Counted from the stretch's first letter, positions 24,620 through 33,261 are shown. The stretch: 64,000 bases of DNA from Albimonas sp963977235 (GCF_963977235.1 NZ_CAXBOD010000001.1:372001-436000); one strand, 5' to 3'. Numbers and translations are program-made. The notes: generated from the sequence alone by a model not told the origin.

Positions 24620-25928
24620 CGGCGCCCGGGGTGGGGGGCGTCGCGCCGCCGCCCCCGCCGACCCCGCAGCTGGCGCGGGGGGGCGTGGGGGCGGAAGGCT
24701 CGGCCTCCGGCGCGCCGCGCGTGCGGATGTTCCAGGCGACGAAGGGGGCGAGCGCGGCCATGGCGATGGCGGTGATCACCAGCGCGTGCTGCAGCCCCAC
24801 GAGGTCGGCCAGCGTCCCGATCCCGATCGAGCCGATCGAGGCCCCGCCGATCCCCGAGATCAGCCACAGCGACATCACCCGTCCGCGCTTGCCCTCGGGC
24901 GTCGAGAGCTGGGCGATGGTCTGGTTGGCGACGCCGACCATGGTCCCGCAGGCGCCGATCAGGGCGACCGTGGCGATGGCCGCGGGCCAGCTGCCCACCA
25001 GCCCCAGCAGCGCGGTGCCCAGCAGGCCCAGCGCGGTGGCGAAACGGGCGCGATTGCGCAGCGACTCGGCGCTGCGCCCGCCGCGGGCCATGTAGACGGC
25101 CGTCAGCACCGCTCCCGCGCCGGCGGTGGCGGTCAGCACGCCGAACCCCCCCGCGCCCTGGCCGTAGAGCCCGTCGGCCGCCACCGGCAACAGCTCGAGG
25201 CTGCCGCGGGCGGCGACGGCGAACAGCGCGTTCATCAGCACCGCCTCGCGCACCATCGGCTGGGCCATGGCATAGCGGGCGCCCTCGGCCAGCTGGTCGA
25301 GCACGCCGCGCACGCCATGGCGGGCCTTGGGGTCGGGCTCGGTCTGGGCCGGGGGGTAGGCGCCCAGCGAGGCGATGGCGATCACCTGGGGCACGAACAG
25401 CAGGGTCGCGACCCCCACGGCGCCGGGCGCGCCGTATTCGTGGATCAGCCAGCCGCCGAGCGCGGGGCCCATCATCCGGGTGACGTTGAAGTTCAGCGCC
25501 CCGATCGCCAGCGCTTGGCCCAGCACGTCCTGGGGCACCAGCCGGGGCATCAGCGCCATGCGGAACGGGTGGTAGGCCGAGGCCGCGAGCCCCATCCCGA
25601 GCGCGGAGGCCATCAGCACCGGCGCCGAGAGCGCGTCGGCCAGCGCCAGCCCGAACAGGATCGCGCCGAACAGGCATTGGGTCGCCTGCGCCGCCACGAT
25701 CCCGCGCTTGGGGTCGATGCGGTCGGCGAGCACGCCGAAGAAGGGCCCGGAGAAGACGATGGGCGCAAAGGTCAGGAACGAGACCACGCCCGTCACCGCC
25801 GCGGATCCGGTCAGTTCCCACGCCAGCCACGCGATGGCGATGCGCAGCATCCAGCTGCCGTTCATTCCGAAGAAGTTGGCGGCGATGTAGCGGCGATAGG
25901 CGGGGTGACGGAAAGGAGCAGGCAGCAT
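24579..25928 (-). CDS. Major facilitator superfamily transporter (EntS/MFS_3-like)
   Basis: A 449-residue permease with about twelve membrane helices and the MFS loop GVLADRIDPKRGI after helix 2. It is similar in layout to enterobactin-exporter-type and related efflux proteins. The start at 25928 (MLPAPFRHPAYRR) places helix 1 as expected; the frame extends to a GTG at 25997, but the extra sequence is AT-rich and looks like promoter DNA. The C-terminal tail (Gly/Pro/Ala-rich) is encoded opposite the end of the EamA gene, so it may have been lengthened by loss of a stop. Confidence 0.85.
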   Translation of the reverse strand: MLPAPFRHPAYRRYIAANFFGMNGSWMLRIAIAWLAWELTGSAAVTGVVSFLTFAPIVFSGPFFGVLADRIDPKRGIVAAQATQCLFGAILFGLALADALSAPVLMASALGMGLAASAYHPFRMALMPRLVPQDVLGQALAIGALNFNVTRMMGPALGGWLIHEYGAPGAVGVATLLFVPQVIAIASLGAYPPAQTEPDPKARHGVRGVLDQLAEGARYAMAQPMVREAVLMNALFAVAARGSLELLPVAADGLYGQGAGGFGVLTATAGAGAVLTAVYMARGGRSAESLRNRARFATALGLLGTALLGLVGSWPAAIATVALIGACGTMVGVANQTIAQLSTPEGKRGRVMSLWLISGIGGASIGSIGIGTLADLVGLQHALVITAIAMAALAPFVAWNIRTRGAPEAEPSAPTPPRASCGVGGGGGATPPTPGAVKRCANAPSRARR

Positions 25929-26154
25929 GACGCTCTGACTTGGCGCCGCCTCGGCCGTTCGTCCAGAGATATTTTTGGAAACCTTAGTATGCTGCACTGC
26001 GGCATTGCCGCTGCGTTGCGGTATGTGCGTTGCACAAGGCGGCCTTGCCGAAACGTCCGTTGTCCTGACCTATCGGATCGATAAATTCCAATCTCGAAAG
26101 ACGGCGGATCCGGCGCTTCAGGCTGGCCGCCATCGCCCGAGAAGGAATATCCAG

Positions 26155-26394
26155 ATGGCTCTGACCGCAGACGCCCCGATCGCCGCCTCCCGCGCGGCCT
26201 CCGCTTCCACCCCGACGCTGGGCCAGACCCTGCGCGGCTTGACCTCGCTCAGCGTGGCCCGCCTTGCCCGCTGGCGCGAGTATCGCCGCACGCTGGCCGA
26301 ACTGCAGGCGCTGGACGACCGCACGCTCAACGACATGGCGCTGAACCGCGCCGGTCTGCCCGGCGTGGCGCGCGAGGCTGCGGGCTACCGTTGA
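26155..26394 (+). CDS. DUF1127 small protein
   Basis: A 79-residue protein with the C-terminal DUF1127 signature: an Arg-rich helix (ARLARWREYRRTLAEL) followed by LDDRTLNDMALNR. Members in alphaproteobacteria are small RNA-linked or phosphate/stress-linked proteins. GAAGGA lies upstream. A candidate promoter is TTGTCC (26060-26065), 16-base spacer, TAAATT (26082-26087). A strong terminator follows, so it is a single-gene transcript. Confidence 0.85.
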   Translation: MALTADAPIAASRAASASTPTLGQTLRGLTSLSVARLARWREYRRTLAELQALDDRTLNDMALNRAGLPGVAREAAGYR

Positions 26395-26432
26395 AGCCAG
26401 GCGACCTCCCGGCGCCGGGGGCGGCACATATC

Positions 26433-26468
26433 AAAAGGGGCGGCCGCGCGATGCGGCCGCCCCTTTTT
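26433..26468. terminator. Bidirectional intrinsic terminator between the DUF1127 gene and moaA
   Basis: A 15-bp stem beginning AAAAGGGGCGGCCGC, a GCGAT loop and a return arm ending CCCCTTTTT. The T run on both strands makes this the most canonical terminator in the window. Confidence 0.92.
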
Positions 26469-26546
26469 CATCTGTCCCGGCCTTCTGGCAGGATCGTCTG
26501 TGCGGATCCGCAGGTCCGGACGAATCGCCCGAGGGCGAAGGGCGAC

Positions 26547-27599
26547 TCAGCCCCCGGTGACGCTCATGTGCCGACCGACCTCGCCCTGGATCTCCCGGCG
26601 GGAGTAGTCGAAGTCGTGGCCCTTGGGCTTGCGGGTGATCGCCTCGCGGATCGCCTGGCGGACCGGGGCGTCGTCGTGGGGGCTGGCGCGCAGCGCCGCG
26701 CGAAGGTCCGCGTCGTCGTCCTGGCCGAGGCACATGTAGAGCTGGCCGGTGCAGGTCAGACGCACGCGGTTGCAGCTCTCGCAGAAGTTGTGGGTCAGGG
26801 GGGTGATGAAGCCGACGCGCCCGCCCGTCTCCTGCGCGCGGACGTAGCGGGCGGGGCCGCCCGTGGACAGGGGGATGTCCTCGAGCGTGAATTCCTTGGC
26901 CAGCTCCTCGCGCACGGCGGTCAGGGGCATGTACTGGTCGAGCCGCTCCTCGCCGCCGATGTCGCCCATCGGCATCACCTCGATGAAGGTGATGTCCATC
27001 CCGCGCTCGTGGCACCAGCGGGTCATCGAGCGGATCTCGTCGTCGTTCACGCCCTTCAGCGCCACGGCGTTGATCTTGACGTGCAGCCCCGCCTCCTGCG
27101 CCGCATCCAGCCCGTCGAGGACCTGGGCGAAGCGGCCCCAGCGGGTGATCTCGCGGAAGCGCCCTTCGTCGAGCGTGTCGAGCGAGACGTTCACCCGCCG
27201 CACGCCGCAGTCGTAAAGCGGTTTGGCGAAGCGGCGAAGCTGGGTGGCGTTGGTGGTCAGCGTCAGCTCGTCGAGCCCGCCGCCGGGGGTGTTCGATTCC
27301 AGGCGGCGGCCCATCGCCTCGAAGAACTTCATGATGTCGCGGCGGACCAGCGGCTCGCCCCCGGTGATGCGCAGCTTGCGCACGCCGAGGTCGACGAAGG
27401 CGCCGCACATGCGCTCGAGCTCCTCCAGGCTGAGAAGATCCTTCTTGGGCAGGAAGGTCATGTTCTCGGCCATGCAGTAGACGCAGCGGAGGTCGCAGCG
27501 GTCGGTCACCGAGACGCGCAGGTAGGTGATCGGCCGGGCGAACGGGTCGATCAGCGGAGCCGTCGTGGCGTCCGCCGCAGCGGGGCGCGCGTCGGTCAT
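26547..27599 (-). CDS. moaA: GTP 3',8-cyclase MoaA (molybdenum cofactor biosynthesis)
   Basis: Radical-SAM enzyme of 350 residues that starts molybdopterin synthesis from GTP. N-terminal cluster: Cys35, Cys39, Cys42 (CDLRCVYC); SAM-binding GGEPL; second cluster from CESCNRVRLTC near residues 270-283; and the C-terminal Gly-Gly (SVTGG) that is functionally important in MoaA. It is slightly longer than the usual 320-340 residues because of an N-terminal extension. No other moa genes are adjacent. Confidence 0.95.
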   Translation of the reverse strand: MTDARPAAADATTAPLIDPFARPITYLRVSVTDRCDLRCVYCMAENMTFLPKKDLLSLEELERMCGAFVDLGVRKLRITGGEPLVRRDIMKFFEAMGRRLESNTPGGGLDELTLTTNATQLRRFAKPLYDCGVRRVNVSLDTLDEGRFREITRWGRFAQVLDGLDAAQEAGLHVKINAVALKGVNDDEIRSMTRWCHERGMDITFIEVMPMGDIGGEERLDQYMPLTAVREELAKEFTLEDIPLSTGGPARYVRAQETGGRVGFITPLTHNFCESCNRVRLTCTGQLYMCLGQDDDADLRAALRASPHDDAPVRQAIREAITRKPKGHDFDYSRREIQGEVGRHMSVTGG

Positions 27600-28129
27600 G
27601 TCGTCTGCCTCCGGATCGGGCGCGCCGGGCAGGCGCGGTCAGAGGGCAACGTAGGCCTCGCGACCCCGGCCTGCAATGCGCCGCGCGCCAGGATCTGCGC
27701 CGCGACGCGCGGGCCGCGACGCCGTCCGCCCGGTTCCGGCCTGGCAACCGCGCCCACCGGAACGGGCGAAGTCATGAGCGCAACGCAATCCCGGGTTGCG
27801 TTGCCATCTGGTCAAAAAACGCGCTTCAGCATTGCGGCTTACGCACACGTTAACTACGTCGGAAGTGTCGAGGCGACCTGCACGGGCCGCACGGCGCCGC
27901 TGGGCGCCGGGGGCGCGTGCCGGCAGCTTTCTGCCCACAGGGAGACGTTGCGCCAGGGGCGACCGGTCAGGTCGCCCCGCGTCGGCTCGGCCACCGTATG
28001 CGTTGCTTCATGCGGCGAGCCCCAGGGCGTCGCGTCATCGCTGCAGGCCGTCCGTCCTCCCCAGGCGGACGGCCACCCCCCCGGTCTCCCGGCCCCCGTG
28101 CGGCCCGGCGAACCCAGAGGACGACGAGT
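27600..28129. other. 530-bp intergenic region upstream of the LuxR solo gene
   Basis: No coding sequence is supported. It contains a perfect inverted repeat at 27781-27803 (arms CAACGCAA/TTGCGTTG around TCCCGGG), followed by a locally AT-richer stretch (about 27810-27865) that is the likely promoter zone for the divergent genes. The leader of the luxR-type gene would then be about 250 bases long. Confidence 0.5.
27781..27803. repeat. Perfect 8-bp-arm inverted repeat
   Basis: CAACGCAA-TCCCGGG-TTGCGTTG; the centre CCCGGG is itself palindromic. Could be an operator or an RNA hairpin in the leader of the downstream LuxR-type gene. Confidence 0.6.
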
Positions 28130-28882
28130 ATGGTGAAGAACGCCAGCGAGGCCCGCTTCCGCCGGTTCCTCGTGCGCCTGGACGCGGCCGAGGCGTCGGA
28201 CGACGTCTGGTCCGCGGCGATGGATCTGGCGCAGGCCGAGGGCTTCGCGCGGCTGAGCTATCTGCACCACGACCCCGCCGCGCCCGAGCTGTCGGGCCTG
28301 AGCTTCGCGCGCGGCTTCGATCCCGACTGGATCGCCGCCTACCGCGACGAGGACCTGGTCCAGGTCGACCCGGTGCCCTGGACCGCGATGGGCGAGAGCG
28401 ATCCGTTCCGCTGGAGCAGGGCCGGCGCGCTTCGGCAGATGTCGCAGTCCGAGATCGCCTTCATGGATCGGTTCCGCGCCGCGGGCGGGGGCGAGGGCCT
28501 GGCGATCCAGGCCTTCGGGCCGCGCCGGCGGATGGGCTACATCGGTCTGGGCCATGACGGGGCGGATCCGTTCGGCGAGGCCGAGGGCCGTCACGCGCCC
28601 GAACGGCTGCGCCTGCTTCAGGCGGCCTGCCAGGTGGCGCACCTGCGCGTCTGCGGCCTGCTGGACGCCAGCGCCCGGCCTCTGCCCGCGCTGAGCGTGC
28701 GCGAACGCGAAGTGCTGACCTGGATGGCGCGGGGCAAATCCAACCCGGCGATCGCGGGAATTCTGGGCTGCTCGGCGCACACGGTCGACACTCATGTGCG
28801 ACGGCTGTTCGCCAAGCTGGACGTCGGGGATCGAATCTCCTGCGTGGTGCGGGCGACGGCAGTGGGCCTCGTCAGCGCATGA
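28130..28882 (+). CDS. LuxR-family autoinducer-binding regulator (LuxR solo)
   Basis: A 250-residue quorum-sensing-type regulator: N-terminal autoinducer-binding domain (about 15-165) and C-terminal GerE-type HTH (about 185-245; LSVREREVLTWMARGKSNPAIAGIL). Signal-binding residues line up with TraR at a constant offset of ten: Trp67, Tyr71, Asp80, Pro81. It therefore probably binds an acyl-homoserine lactone or related compound. No luxI-type synthase is present in the window. AGAGGA precedes the ATG at 28130. Perfect palindromes lie on both sides of the gene. Confidence 0.88.
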   Translation: MVKNASEARFRRFLVRLDAAEASDDVWSAAMDLAQAEGFARLSYLHHDPAAPELSGLSFARGFDPDWIAAYRDEDLVQVDPVPWTAMGESDPFRWSRAGALRQMSQSEIAFMDRFRAAGGGEGLAIQAFGPRRRMGYIGLGHDGADPFGEAEGRHAPERLRLLQAACQVAHLRVCGLLDASARPLPALSVREREVLTWMARGKSNPAIAGILGCSAHTVDTHVRRLFAKLDVGDRISCVVRATAVGLVSA

Positions 28883-28930
28883 AGTCCGGACATACGGGAC
28901 GGCTGCGAATGCAAGATGCCGGCGCGTCGT

Positions 28931-28948
28931 GTCACGCGATCGCGTGAC
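28931..28948. repeat. Perfect 18-bp palindrome downstream of the LuxR solo
   Basis: GTCACGCGATCGCGTGAC, centred 58 bp after the luxR-type stop codon. Possible protein-binding site; not a terminator type. Confidence 0.6.
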
Positions 28949-29203
28949 TGGCGCCGCTGCGGAATCGCAACCATAAGCTGTGCGTATGAAACAACCGGGT
29001 CGACGGGTTCGCCCGTCCCTTGCTCGGCTGCTTCGCAGCGTACGGCGTAAAGCGGTCAATTGTCTGGTCATTTGCGTACCGGCCGCACCGCGCAGTCGCC
29101 CGCCGCCCCGTGCCGGGAGCGGTCGTGGCAGCAGGGTTCGCGTCCTTTCCCCAGAAGGACGCGGGATCGGCATCCGTGGATCGGCGTCCCCGCGCCGGCT
29201 GCG

Positions 29204-29253
29204 GATGAAAGCGGCCGCCCCCTTCCCACACTCCGGGGGGGCCGCGTTTCATC
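29204..29253. terminator. Long hairpin, terminator-like
   Basis: Base stem GATGAAA/TTTCATC, then GCGGCC/GGCCGC and CCCCC/GGGGG with single-base bulges and a 12-base loop. The A/T base next to a GC-rich stem is terminator-like in both directions, yet no gene ends within 200 bp. Confidence 0.5.
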
Positions 29254-29371
29254 AGGCGGACCTGTTCCTGGTCCGTCGGACATCGGAGGCTCCCTCGACC
29301 CCGGGAGGCTCCAACGTCCGCCCGCGCCTCCGGTCTTTCCGGAGGTCGGGCCAAAGGCCTGTATCAAGGCG

Positions 29372-29402
29372 CCCGCCGGCGTGCTCCCCACACGCCGGCG
29401 GG
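29372..29402. terminator. Hairpin downstream of the LOG-family gene
   Basis: A perfect 12-bp stem, CCCGCCGGCGTG / CACGCCGGCGGG, with a 7-base loop. It lies 45 bp after the stop of the leftward LOG-family gene; no T run. Confidence 0.55.
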
Positions 29403-29446
29403 AGACCTCTCCCCGAGATCCCCTGGTCCCCTCCGCGCCCGGCGGT

Positions 29447-30358
29447 TCAGCCGCTGGCGCGATCCTCGTCGGCGGCCTTGCGCGCGGCGGCGGCGTCGGC
29501 GGCCCTGGCCTCGGCGTCGGCGACGGGACCTGACAGGGCCTCCCACGCCTCCTCGGCGGTTTCGACAAAGCGGAACAGCTCGAGGTCGGCGTCCGAGATC
29601 GTGCCCGAGGCCGCCAGCGCCTTGAAGTCGATGATCGAGCGCCAGAAGCTCTCGCCGAACAGCAGGATCGGGACCGGCGCCATGCGCTTGGTCTGGATCA
29701 GGGTCAGCGCCTCGAACAGCTCGTCGAGCGTGCCGAACCCGCCCGGAAACACCGCGATCGCCTCCGCCCGCATCAGGAAGTGCATCTTGCGGATGGCGAA
29801 GTAGTGGAAGTTGAAGCTCAGCTCCGGGGTCACGTATTCGTTGGGCGCGCTCTCATGGGGCAGCACGATGCCGAGCCCGATCGAGCGTCCGCCCGCCTCC
29901 TGCGCGCCGCGGTTGCCGGCCTCCATCACGCCCGGGCCGCCGCCGGTGACGATCACGTGCCGCCGGCCGCCAGTGGCCATCGAGGCCTCGGTGCAGCGGG
30001 CGGCGAAGCGGCGGGCCTCCTCGTAGTATTTCGACAGCTCGCCCAGCACGGGCGTGCGGGCGCTGCCGGCGGTCTCCGGGCTGGGGATGCGGGCGCCGCC
30101 GAAGAACACCACGGTGGAGTCGACGCCGGCCTCGGTCATCAGCAGCTCGGCCTTCAGCAGTTCGAGCTGCAGGCGCACCGGGCGCAGGTCCTCGCGCTTG
30201 AGGAAGTCGAGGTCGCGGAACGACAGGCTGTAGGCGGGCGAGGCCGACTGCGGGGTCAGCGGCTGCCGCTCGGCCGAGGCGATGTCCTCCTGCGCGGAGC
30301 GGAAGATCGAGTGGCGGTCGTCCCTGGTCTGGGGCGGGGTCATCGGGGGTGGGGTCAT
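29447..30358 (-). CDS. LOG-family (TIGR00730-like) Rossmann protein, putative cytokinin riboside 5'-monophosphate phosphoribohydrolase
   Basis: A 303-residue protein with the nucleotide-binding GGGPGVMEAGNRGA motif and the LOG catalytic motif PGGFGTLDE. The family hydrolyses nucleoside 5'-monophosphates such as AMP or cytokinin-type nucleotides to base and ribose phosphate. It is longer than minimal LOG proteins owing to about 90 N-terminal residues and an Ala-rich tail. The start at 30358 is preceded by GGAGAT; a second ATG at 30343 follows in a short direct repeat. Divergent from dapD. Confidence 0.82.
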   Translation of the reverse strand: MTPPPMTPPQTRDDRHSIFRSAQEDIASAERQPLTPQSASPAYSLSFRDLDFLKREDLRPVRLQLELLKAELLMTEAGVDSTVVFFGGARIPSPETAGSARTPVLGELSKYYEEARRFAARCTEASMATGGRRHVIVTGGGPGVMEAGNRGAQEAGGRSIGLGIVLPHESAPNEYVTPELSFNFHYFAIRKMHFLMRAEAIAVFPGGFGTLDELFEALTLIQTKRMAPVPILLFGESFWRSIIDFKALAASGTISDADLELFRFVETAEEAWEALSGPVADAEARAADAAAARKAADEDRASG

Positions 30359-30499
30359 CGGGGGCGGAGATCTCCGGGCAGGCCGGCCCCCGCGGTCGGG
30401 CGGCCGGGATTGCAATGGGGCGCGGAGCGATTGCGCCCCGCCGTCGCCCCCTCTATAGCCTGCGGCCGGAAAAGACGCGACGCCCGGCAGGAGACATCC

Positions 30500-31354
30500 A
30501 TGACCGCCCCCGATCTGGCCGCCCTCGAAAAATCCGTCGAAGCCGCCTGGGAGGCGCGCGACGGCATCTCCGCCGCAACCAGGGGCGAGACCCGCGACGC
30601 CATCGAGAGCGCGCTGAGCCTGCTCGACGGCGGGACCGCCCGCGTGGCGCAGAAGGGCGCGGACGGAAACTGGGTCGTGAACCAGTGGCTGAAGAAGGCG
30701 GTGCTGCTGTCGTTCCGGCTGACCGACATGGCCCCGATTTCCGGCGGGCCCGGCGGGTCTGGCTGGTGGGACAAGGTCCCCTCCAAGTTCGACGGCTGGA
30801 ACGAGGCCGAGTGGAAGGCCGCGGGCTTCCGCGCGGTGCCCAACTGCGTGGTGCGCCGCTCGGCCTACATCGCGCCGGGCGTGGTGCTGATGCCCTCCTT
30901 CGTGAACCTCGGGGCCTATGTGGACGAGGGCACGATGGTCGACACCTGGGCGACCGTCGGCTCCTGCGCGCAGATCGGCAAGGGCGTGCACCTGTCGGGC
31001 GGCGTGGGCATCGGCGGCGTGCTGGAGCCGATGCAGGCCGCCCCCACGATCATCGAGGACGGCTGCTTCATCGGCGCCCGCTCCGAGGTGGTCGAGGGCG
31101 TGATCGTGCGCGAGGGCTCGGTGCTGGGCATGGGCGTGTTCCTGGGCCAGTCCACCAAGATCGTCGACCGCACCACCGGCCAGATCCACATCGGCGAGGT
31201 GCCGCCCTATTCGGTGGTGGTGGCGGGCTCGATGCCCGGCCGGCCGCTTGCCACCGGCGAGCCGGGGCCCAATCTCTACTGCGCGGTGATCGTCAAGCGC
31301 GTGGACGCGGGCACCCGCAAGAAGACCTCGATCAACGAGCTGCTGCGCGACTGA
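30500..31354 (+). CDS. dapD: 2,3,4,5-tetrahydropyridine-2,6-dicarboxylate N-succinyltransferase DapD
   Basis: Lysine/diaminopimelate pathway enzyme of 284 residues that succinylates tetrahydrodipicolinate. There is an N-terminal helical domain followed by a left-handed parallel beta-helix of hexapeptide repeats (from about residue 115; e.g. GVVLMPSFVNLGAYVDEGTM, VGIGGV). The length is typical. It begins a rightward set that reaches dapE at 34143, with four small genes in between. Confidence 0.95.
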   Translation: MTAPDLAALEKSVEAAWEARDGISAATRGETRDAIESALSLLDGGTARVAQKGADGNWVVNQWLKKAVLLSFRLTDMAPISGGPGGSGWWDKVPSKFDGWNEAEWKAAGFRAVPNCVVRRSAYIAPGVVLMPSFVNLGAYVDEGTMVDTWATVGSCAQIGKGVHLSGGVGIGGVLEPMQAAPTIIEDGCFIGARSEVVEGVIVREGSVLGMGVFLGQSTKIVDRTTGQIHIGEVPPYSVVVAGSMPGRPLATGEPGPNLYCAVIVKRVDAGTRKKTSINELLRD

Positions 31355-31377
31355 TCCGCGGCGCGTCTCTGCGGATC

Positions 31378-31396
31378 GGGGGCCCTCGGGGCCCCC
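31378..31396 (+). terminator. Terminator hairpin after dapD
   Basis: GGGGGCCC / GGGCCCCC stem with a three-base loop followed by TTT, 23 bp after the dapD stop. Confidence 0.65.
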
Positions 31397-31420
31397 TTTC
31401 CCGTTTCAGGAACCTGACCC

Positions 31421-31807
31421 ATGGCCGACGACCGCGACTCCGGGCCCGCCGAGAAACCCGCCCGCCCCCGCAAGGACGGCGCGCCGGCGAAGGCCCCCCG
31501 TCCCCAGCAGGTGTTCACCCTGCTGGTCGAGGTCGGCCGCGCCGCGGGCGACGGCCTGCCCGCGGACTCCACCGGCGCGGCGCTGATGTGCTATGCCTCG
31601 GGCGTGGACGAGCCCGAGGCCGTGCGCGAGACCGTCGCCGTGCTCAAGACCGCCGAGATGTCCCCGCTGGAGGTCACCGGCTGGGGCACGGTCGAGGAAC
31701 GCGAGGAGCGCGGCGAGGAGATCGACGAGGCTGACCGCGCGCTGATGGCCCGGGCGCTGGCCGAGAACGCGGTGATCGTCGCCCAGGTCCAGCCCTTCTA
31801 CGACTGA
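31421..31807 (+). CDS. Conserved hypothetical protein between dapD and dapE
   Basis: A 128-residue acidic protein with a Lys/Pro/Arg-rich N-terminal 30 residues and a compact alpha/beta body (about 30-128, starting QVFTLLVEVGRAAGDGLP). It has no signal peptide or membrane helix. I do not recognise the family. Codon usage (third-position G/C) is that of its neighbours, supporting a real gene. It lies downstream of the dapD terminator and upstream of another unknown gene. Confidence 0.7.
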   Translation: MADDRDSGPAEKPARPRKDGAPAKAPRPQQVFTLLVEVGRAAGDGLPADSTGAALMCYASGVDEPEAVRETVAVLKTAEMSPLEVTGWGTVEEREERGEEIDEADRALMARALAENAVIVAQVQPFYD

Positions 31808-31869
31808 GCGGACGGCAGGGCCCTTCCGCCCCTTGCCTTCGCCCGCCCCGAGCGCCGAGGATGCCCCTC

Positions 31870-32535
31870 ATGACCCAGCCTGCCTCTCTCGCCTCCCTCG
31901 CCTCCGCCGCGCGGGAGACCTACCTGTCGTTCTTCACCGGCATGGTCGAAAACACCGTCGAGCCGGGCGTCGAGGGCATGTCCGAGGTTGGCGTGGACCT
32001 GGACGACGCCGCGTTCATGGGCGGCCTCTACCGATTCGATCTGGTGCTGCGCCTGCCCGACGACCGGGCGGTGTCGCTGGATTTCGCCATGGAGGTGCCC
32101 CATGGCCAGGATCTGCCCTCGTTCGCCGAGCGTCTGGGCGGGCTGACCCTGCATGTCTTCCGCCTGCGCTGGGACGACGTGGTGGTGCACCATGATCTCG
32201 GGGAACTGCCCGAGACCGCGCTGGAAGCCTGGTTCGAGCGCTGGTTCGACGTCGAGAACGAACGGCGCGAGGATGACGAGACGTTCCCCGCCGACCAGCT
32301 GCACTCGGCCGCGATGAAGCCGGGCAGCGTGGCGGTCGACTTCGGCACCGCCCCCGCCGCGGCGCTGCTCGAGCTGGTCTCGCTGCTGGAGGCGCAGGGC
32401 GCCCGCTCGGTGCAGATTGACGCCTCGCGCGATGTCGAGCCCGACGAGGATGACGAGACGATCGAGGAAGTGGAGCTCGACGACGACGAGGGTCTGATGG
32501 CGCTTGTCCGCCGCCGCGGCCCCCTGCTGAACTGA
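31870..32535 (+). CDS. Hypothetical acidic protein
   Basis: A 221-residue protein with no membrane segment and a strongly acidic C-terminal region (DVEPDEDDETIEEVELDDDEG, about residues 185-205). Not recognised. The start at 31870 is preferred to 31861 because GAGG lies nine bases upstream. A DnaQ-type exonuclease gene follows 27 bases after the stop, so co-expression is likely. Confidence 0.7.
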   Translation: MTQPASLASLASAARETYLSFFTGMVENTVEPGVEGMSEVGVDLDDAAFMGGLYRFDLVLRLPDDRAVSLDFAMEVPHGQDLPSFAERLGGLTLHVFRLRWDDVVVHHDLGELPETALEAWFERWFDVENERREDDETFPADQLHSAAMKPGSVAVDFGTAPAAALLELVSLLEAQGARSVQIDASRDVEPDEDDETIEEVELDDDEGLMALVRRRGPLLN

Positions 32536-32562
32536 GCGTTCCGCCGGCAGGAGGGGGCGGGG

Positions 32563-33198
32563 ATGACCGCGCTTGACCATTTCGGCCGCCCGCCCCCGGG
32601 CGAGGCCCCGGCCCGCCCGCCGCCGCCGGGCGACTATCGTTTCGTGGCGCTGGACGTCGAGACGGCCTGCGGCCCGGTCTCGAGCATCTGCCAGGTCGGC
32701 CTCGCCTGCGTGCGCCATGACGGCGGCATCGAAAGCTGGTCGACCTTCGTGGACCCGGGCGCGGAGGTCGGATTCTCGAACACCTGGCTGCACGGCATCG
32801 GCCGGGCCCATGTCGAGGGCGCGCCGCTGTTTCCTCAGGCGCTGGACCTTCTGGCGCCGCTGCTGGGCCGGCAGCCGCTGATCCAGCACTCGGGCTTCGA
32901 CCGGCGCGCGGTCGCCGCCGCCTGCGAGCTGGCCGGGCGCGAGCCTCCGGACTGGCGCTGGCATGACAGTGTCCGCATCGCGCGCGCCGCCTGGCCGGAG
33001 TTCAAGGGCAATGGCGGCCACGGGCTGGGCCACCTGAAGCGGGCGCTGGCGCTCGATTTCCACCACCATGACGCCGAGGAGGACGCCCGCGCCGCCGCGA
33101 TGGTGGTGCTGAAGGCCGAGATGCGCCTCGGCCTCTCCTTCGCCGAGATCGCCCCGCCCCCGGCTTTGCGCCGACGGGTCGTTGCCCGGCCCCGCTGA
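32563..33198 (+). CDS. DnaQ-like DEDDh 3'-5' exonuclease
   Basis: A 211-residue nuclease of the DNA polymerase III epsilon/RNase T superfamily. Exo I is FVALDVETA (Asp/Glu near residues 30-32), Exo II lies around QHSGFDRRAV, and Exo III is HHHDAEEDARAA, with the His and Asp of the DEDDh class. It has a Pro-rich N-terminal tail of about 20 residues. It is a stand-alone exonuclease, so it more likely acts in repair or RNA processing than as the replicative epsilon subunit. Confidence 0.82.
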   Translation: MTALDHFGRPPPGEAPARPPPPGDYRFVALDVETACGPVSSICQVGLACVRHDGGIESWSTFVDPGAEVGFSNTWLHGIGRAHVEGAPLFPQALDLLAPLLGRQPLIQHSGFDRRAVAAACELAGREPPDWRWHDSVRIARAAWPEFKGNGGHGLGHLKRALALDFHHHDAEEDARAAAMVVLKAEMRLGLSFAEIAPPPALRRRVVARPR

Positions 33199-33240
33199 CC
33201 GTCCTTCGGGCAACGCCGCTGGAGCGGCGGTCCGCGTGAG

Positions 33241-33261
33241 GCCCCGGGTCGGGCCCGGGGC
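33241..33261. repeat. GC-rich palindromic repeat, copy 2 (TCGGG loop)
   Basis: GCCCCGGG-TCGGG-CCCGGGGC, the same arms as copy 1 and preceded by GAG as there. Sits in the 183-bp gap after the exonuclease gene. Confidence 0.75.

Larger units (their letters stand above)
28883..29446. other. 564-bp gene-free region with several strong hairpins
   Basis: No open frame here has a convincing start site or family. It holds an 18-bp perfect palindrome (28931-28948), a long hairpin (29204-29253) and a 12-bp perfect stem (29372-29402). It may encode a small RNA or a long 3' untranslated region; nothing in the sequence decides this. Confidence 0.5.

Noticed and set aside
25929..25997. N-terminal extension of the MFS transporter to a GTG
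   Set aside because: The extra 23 codons are AT-rich and promoter-like, and helix 1 is correctly placed without them.
29811..30026. Short plus-strand frames opposite the LOG-family gene
   Set aside because: They have no ribosome-binding site and mirror a gene with clear LOG motifs.
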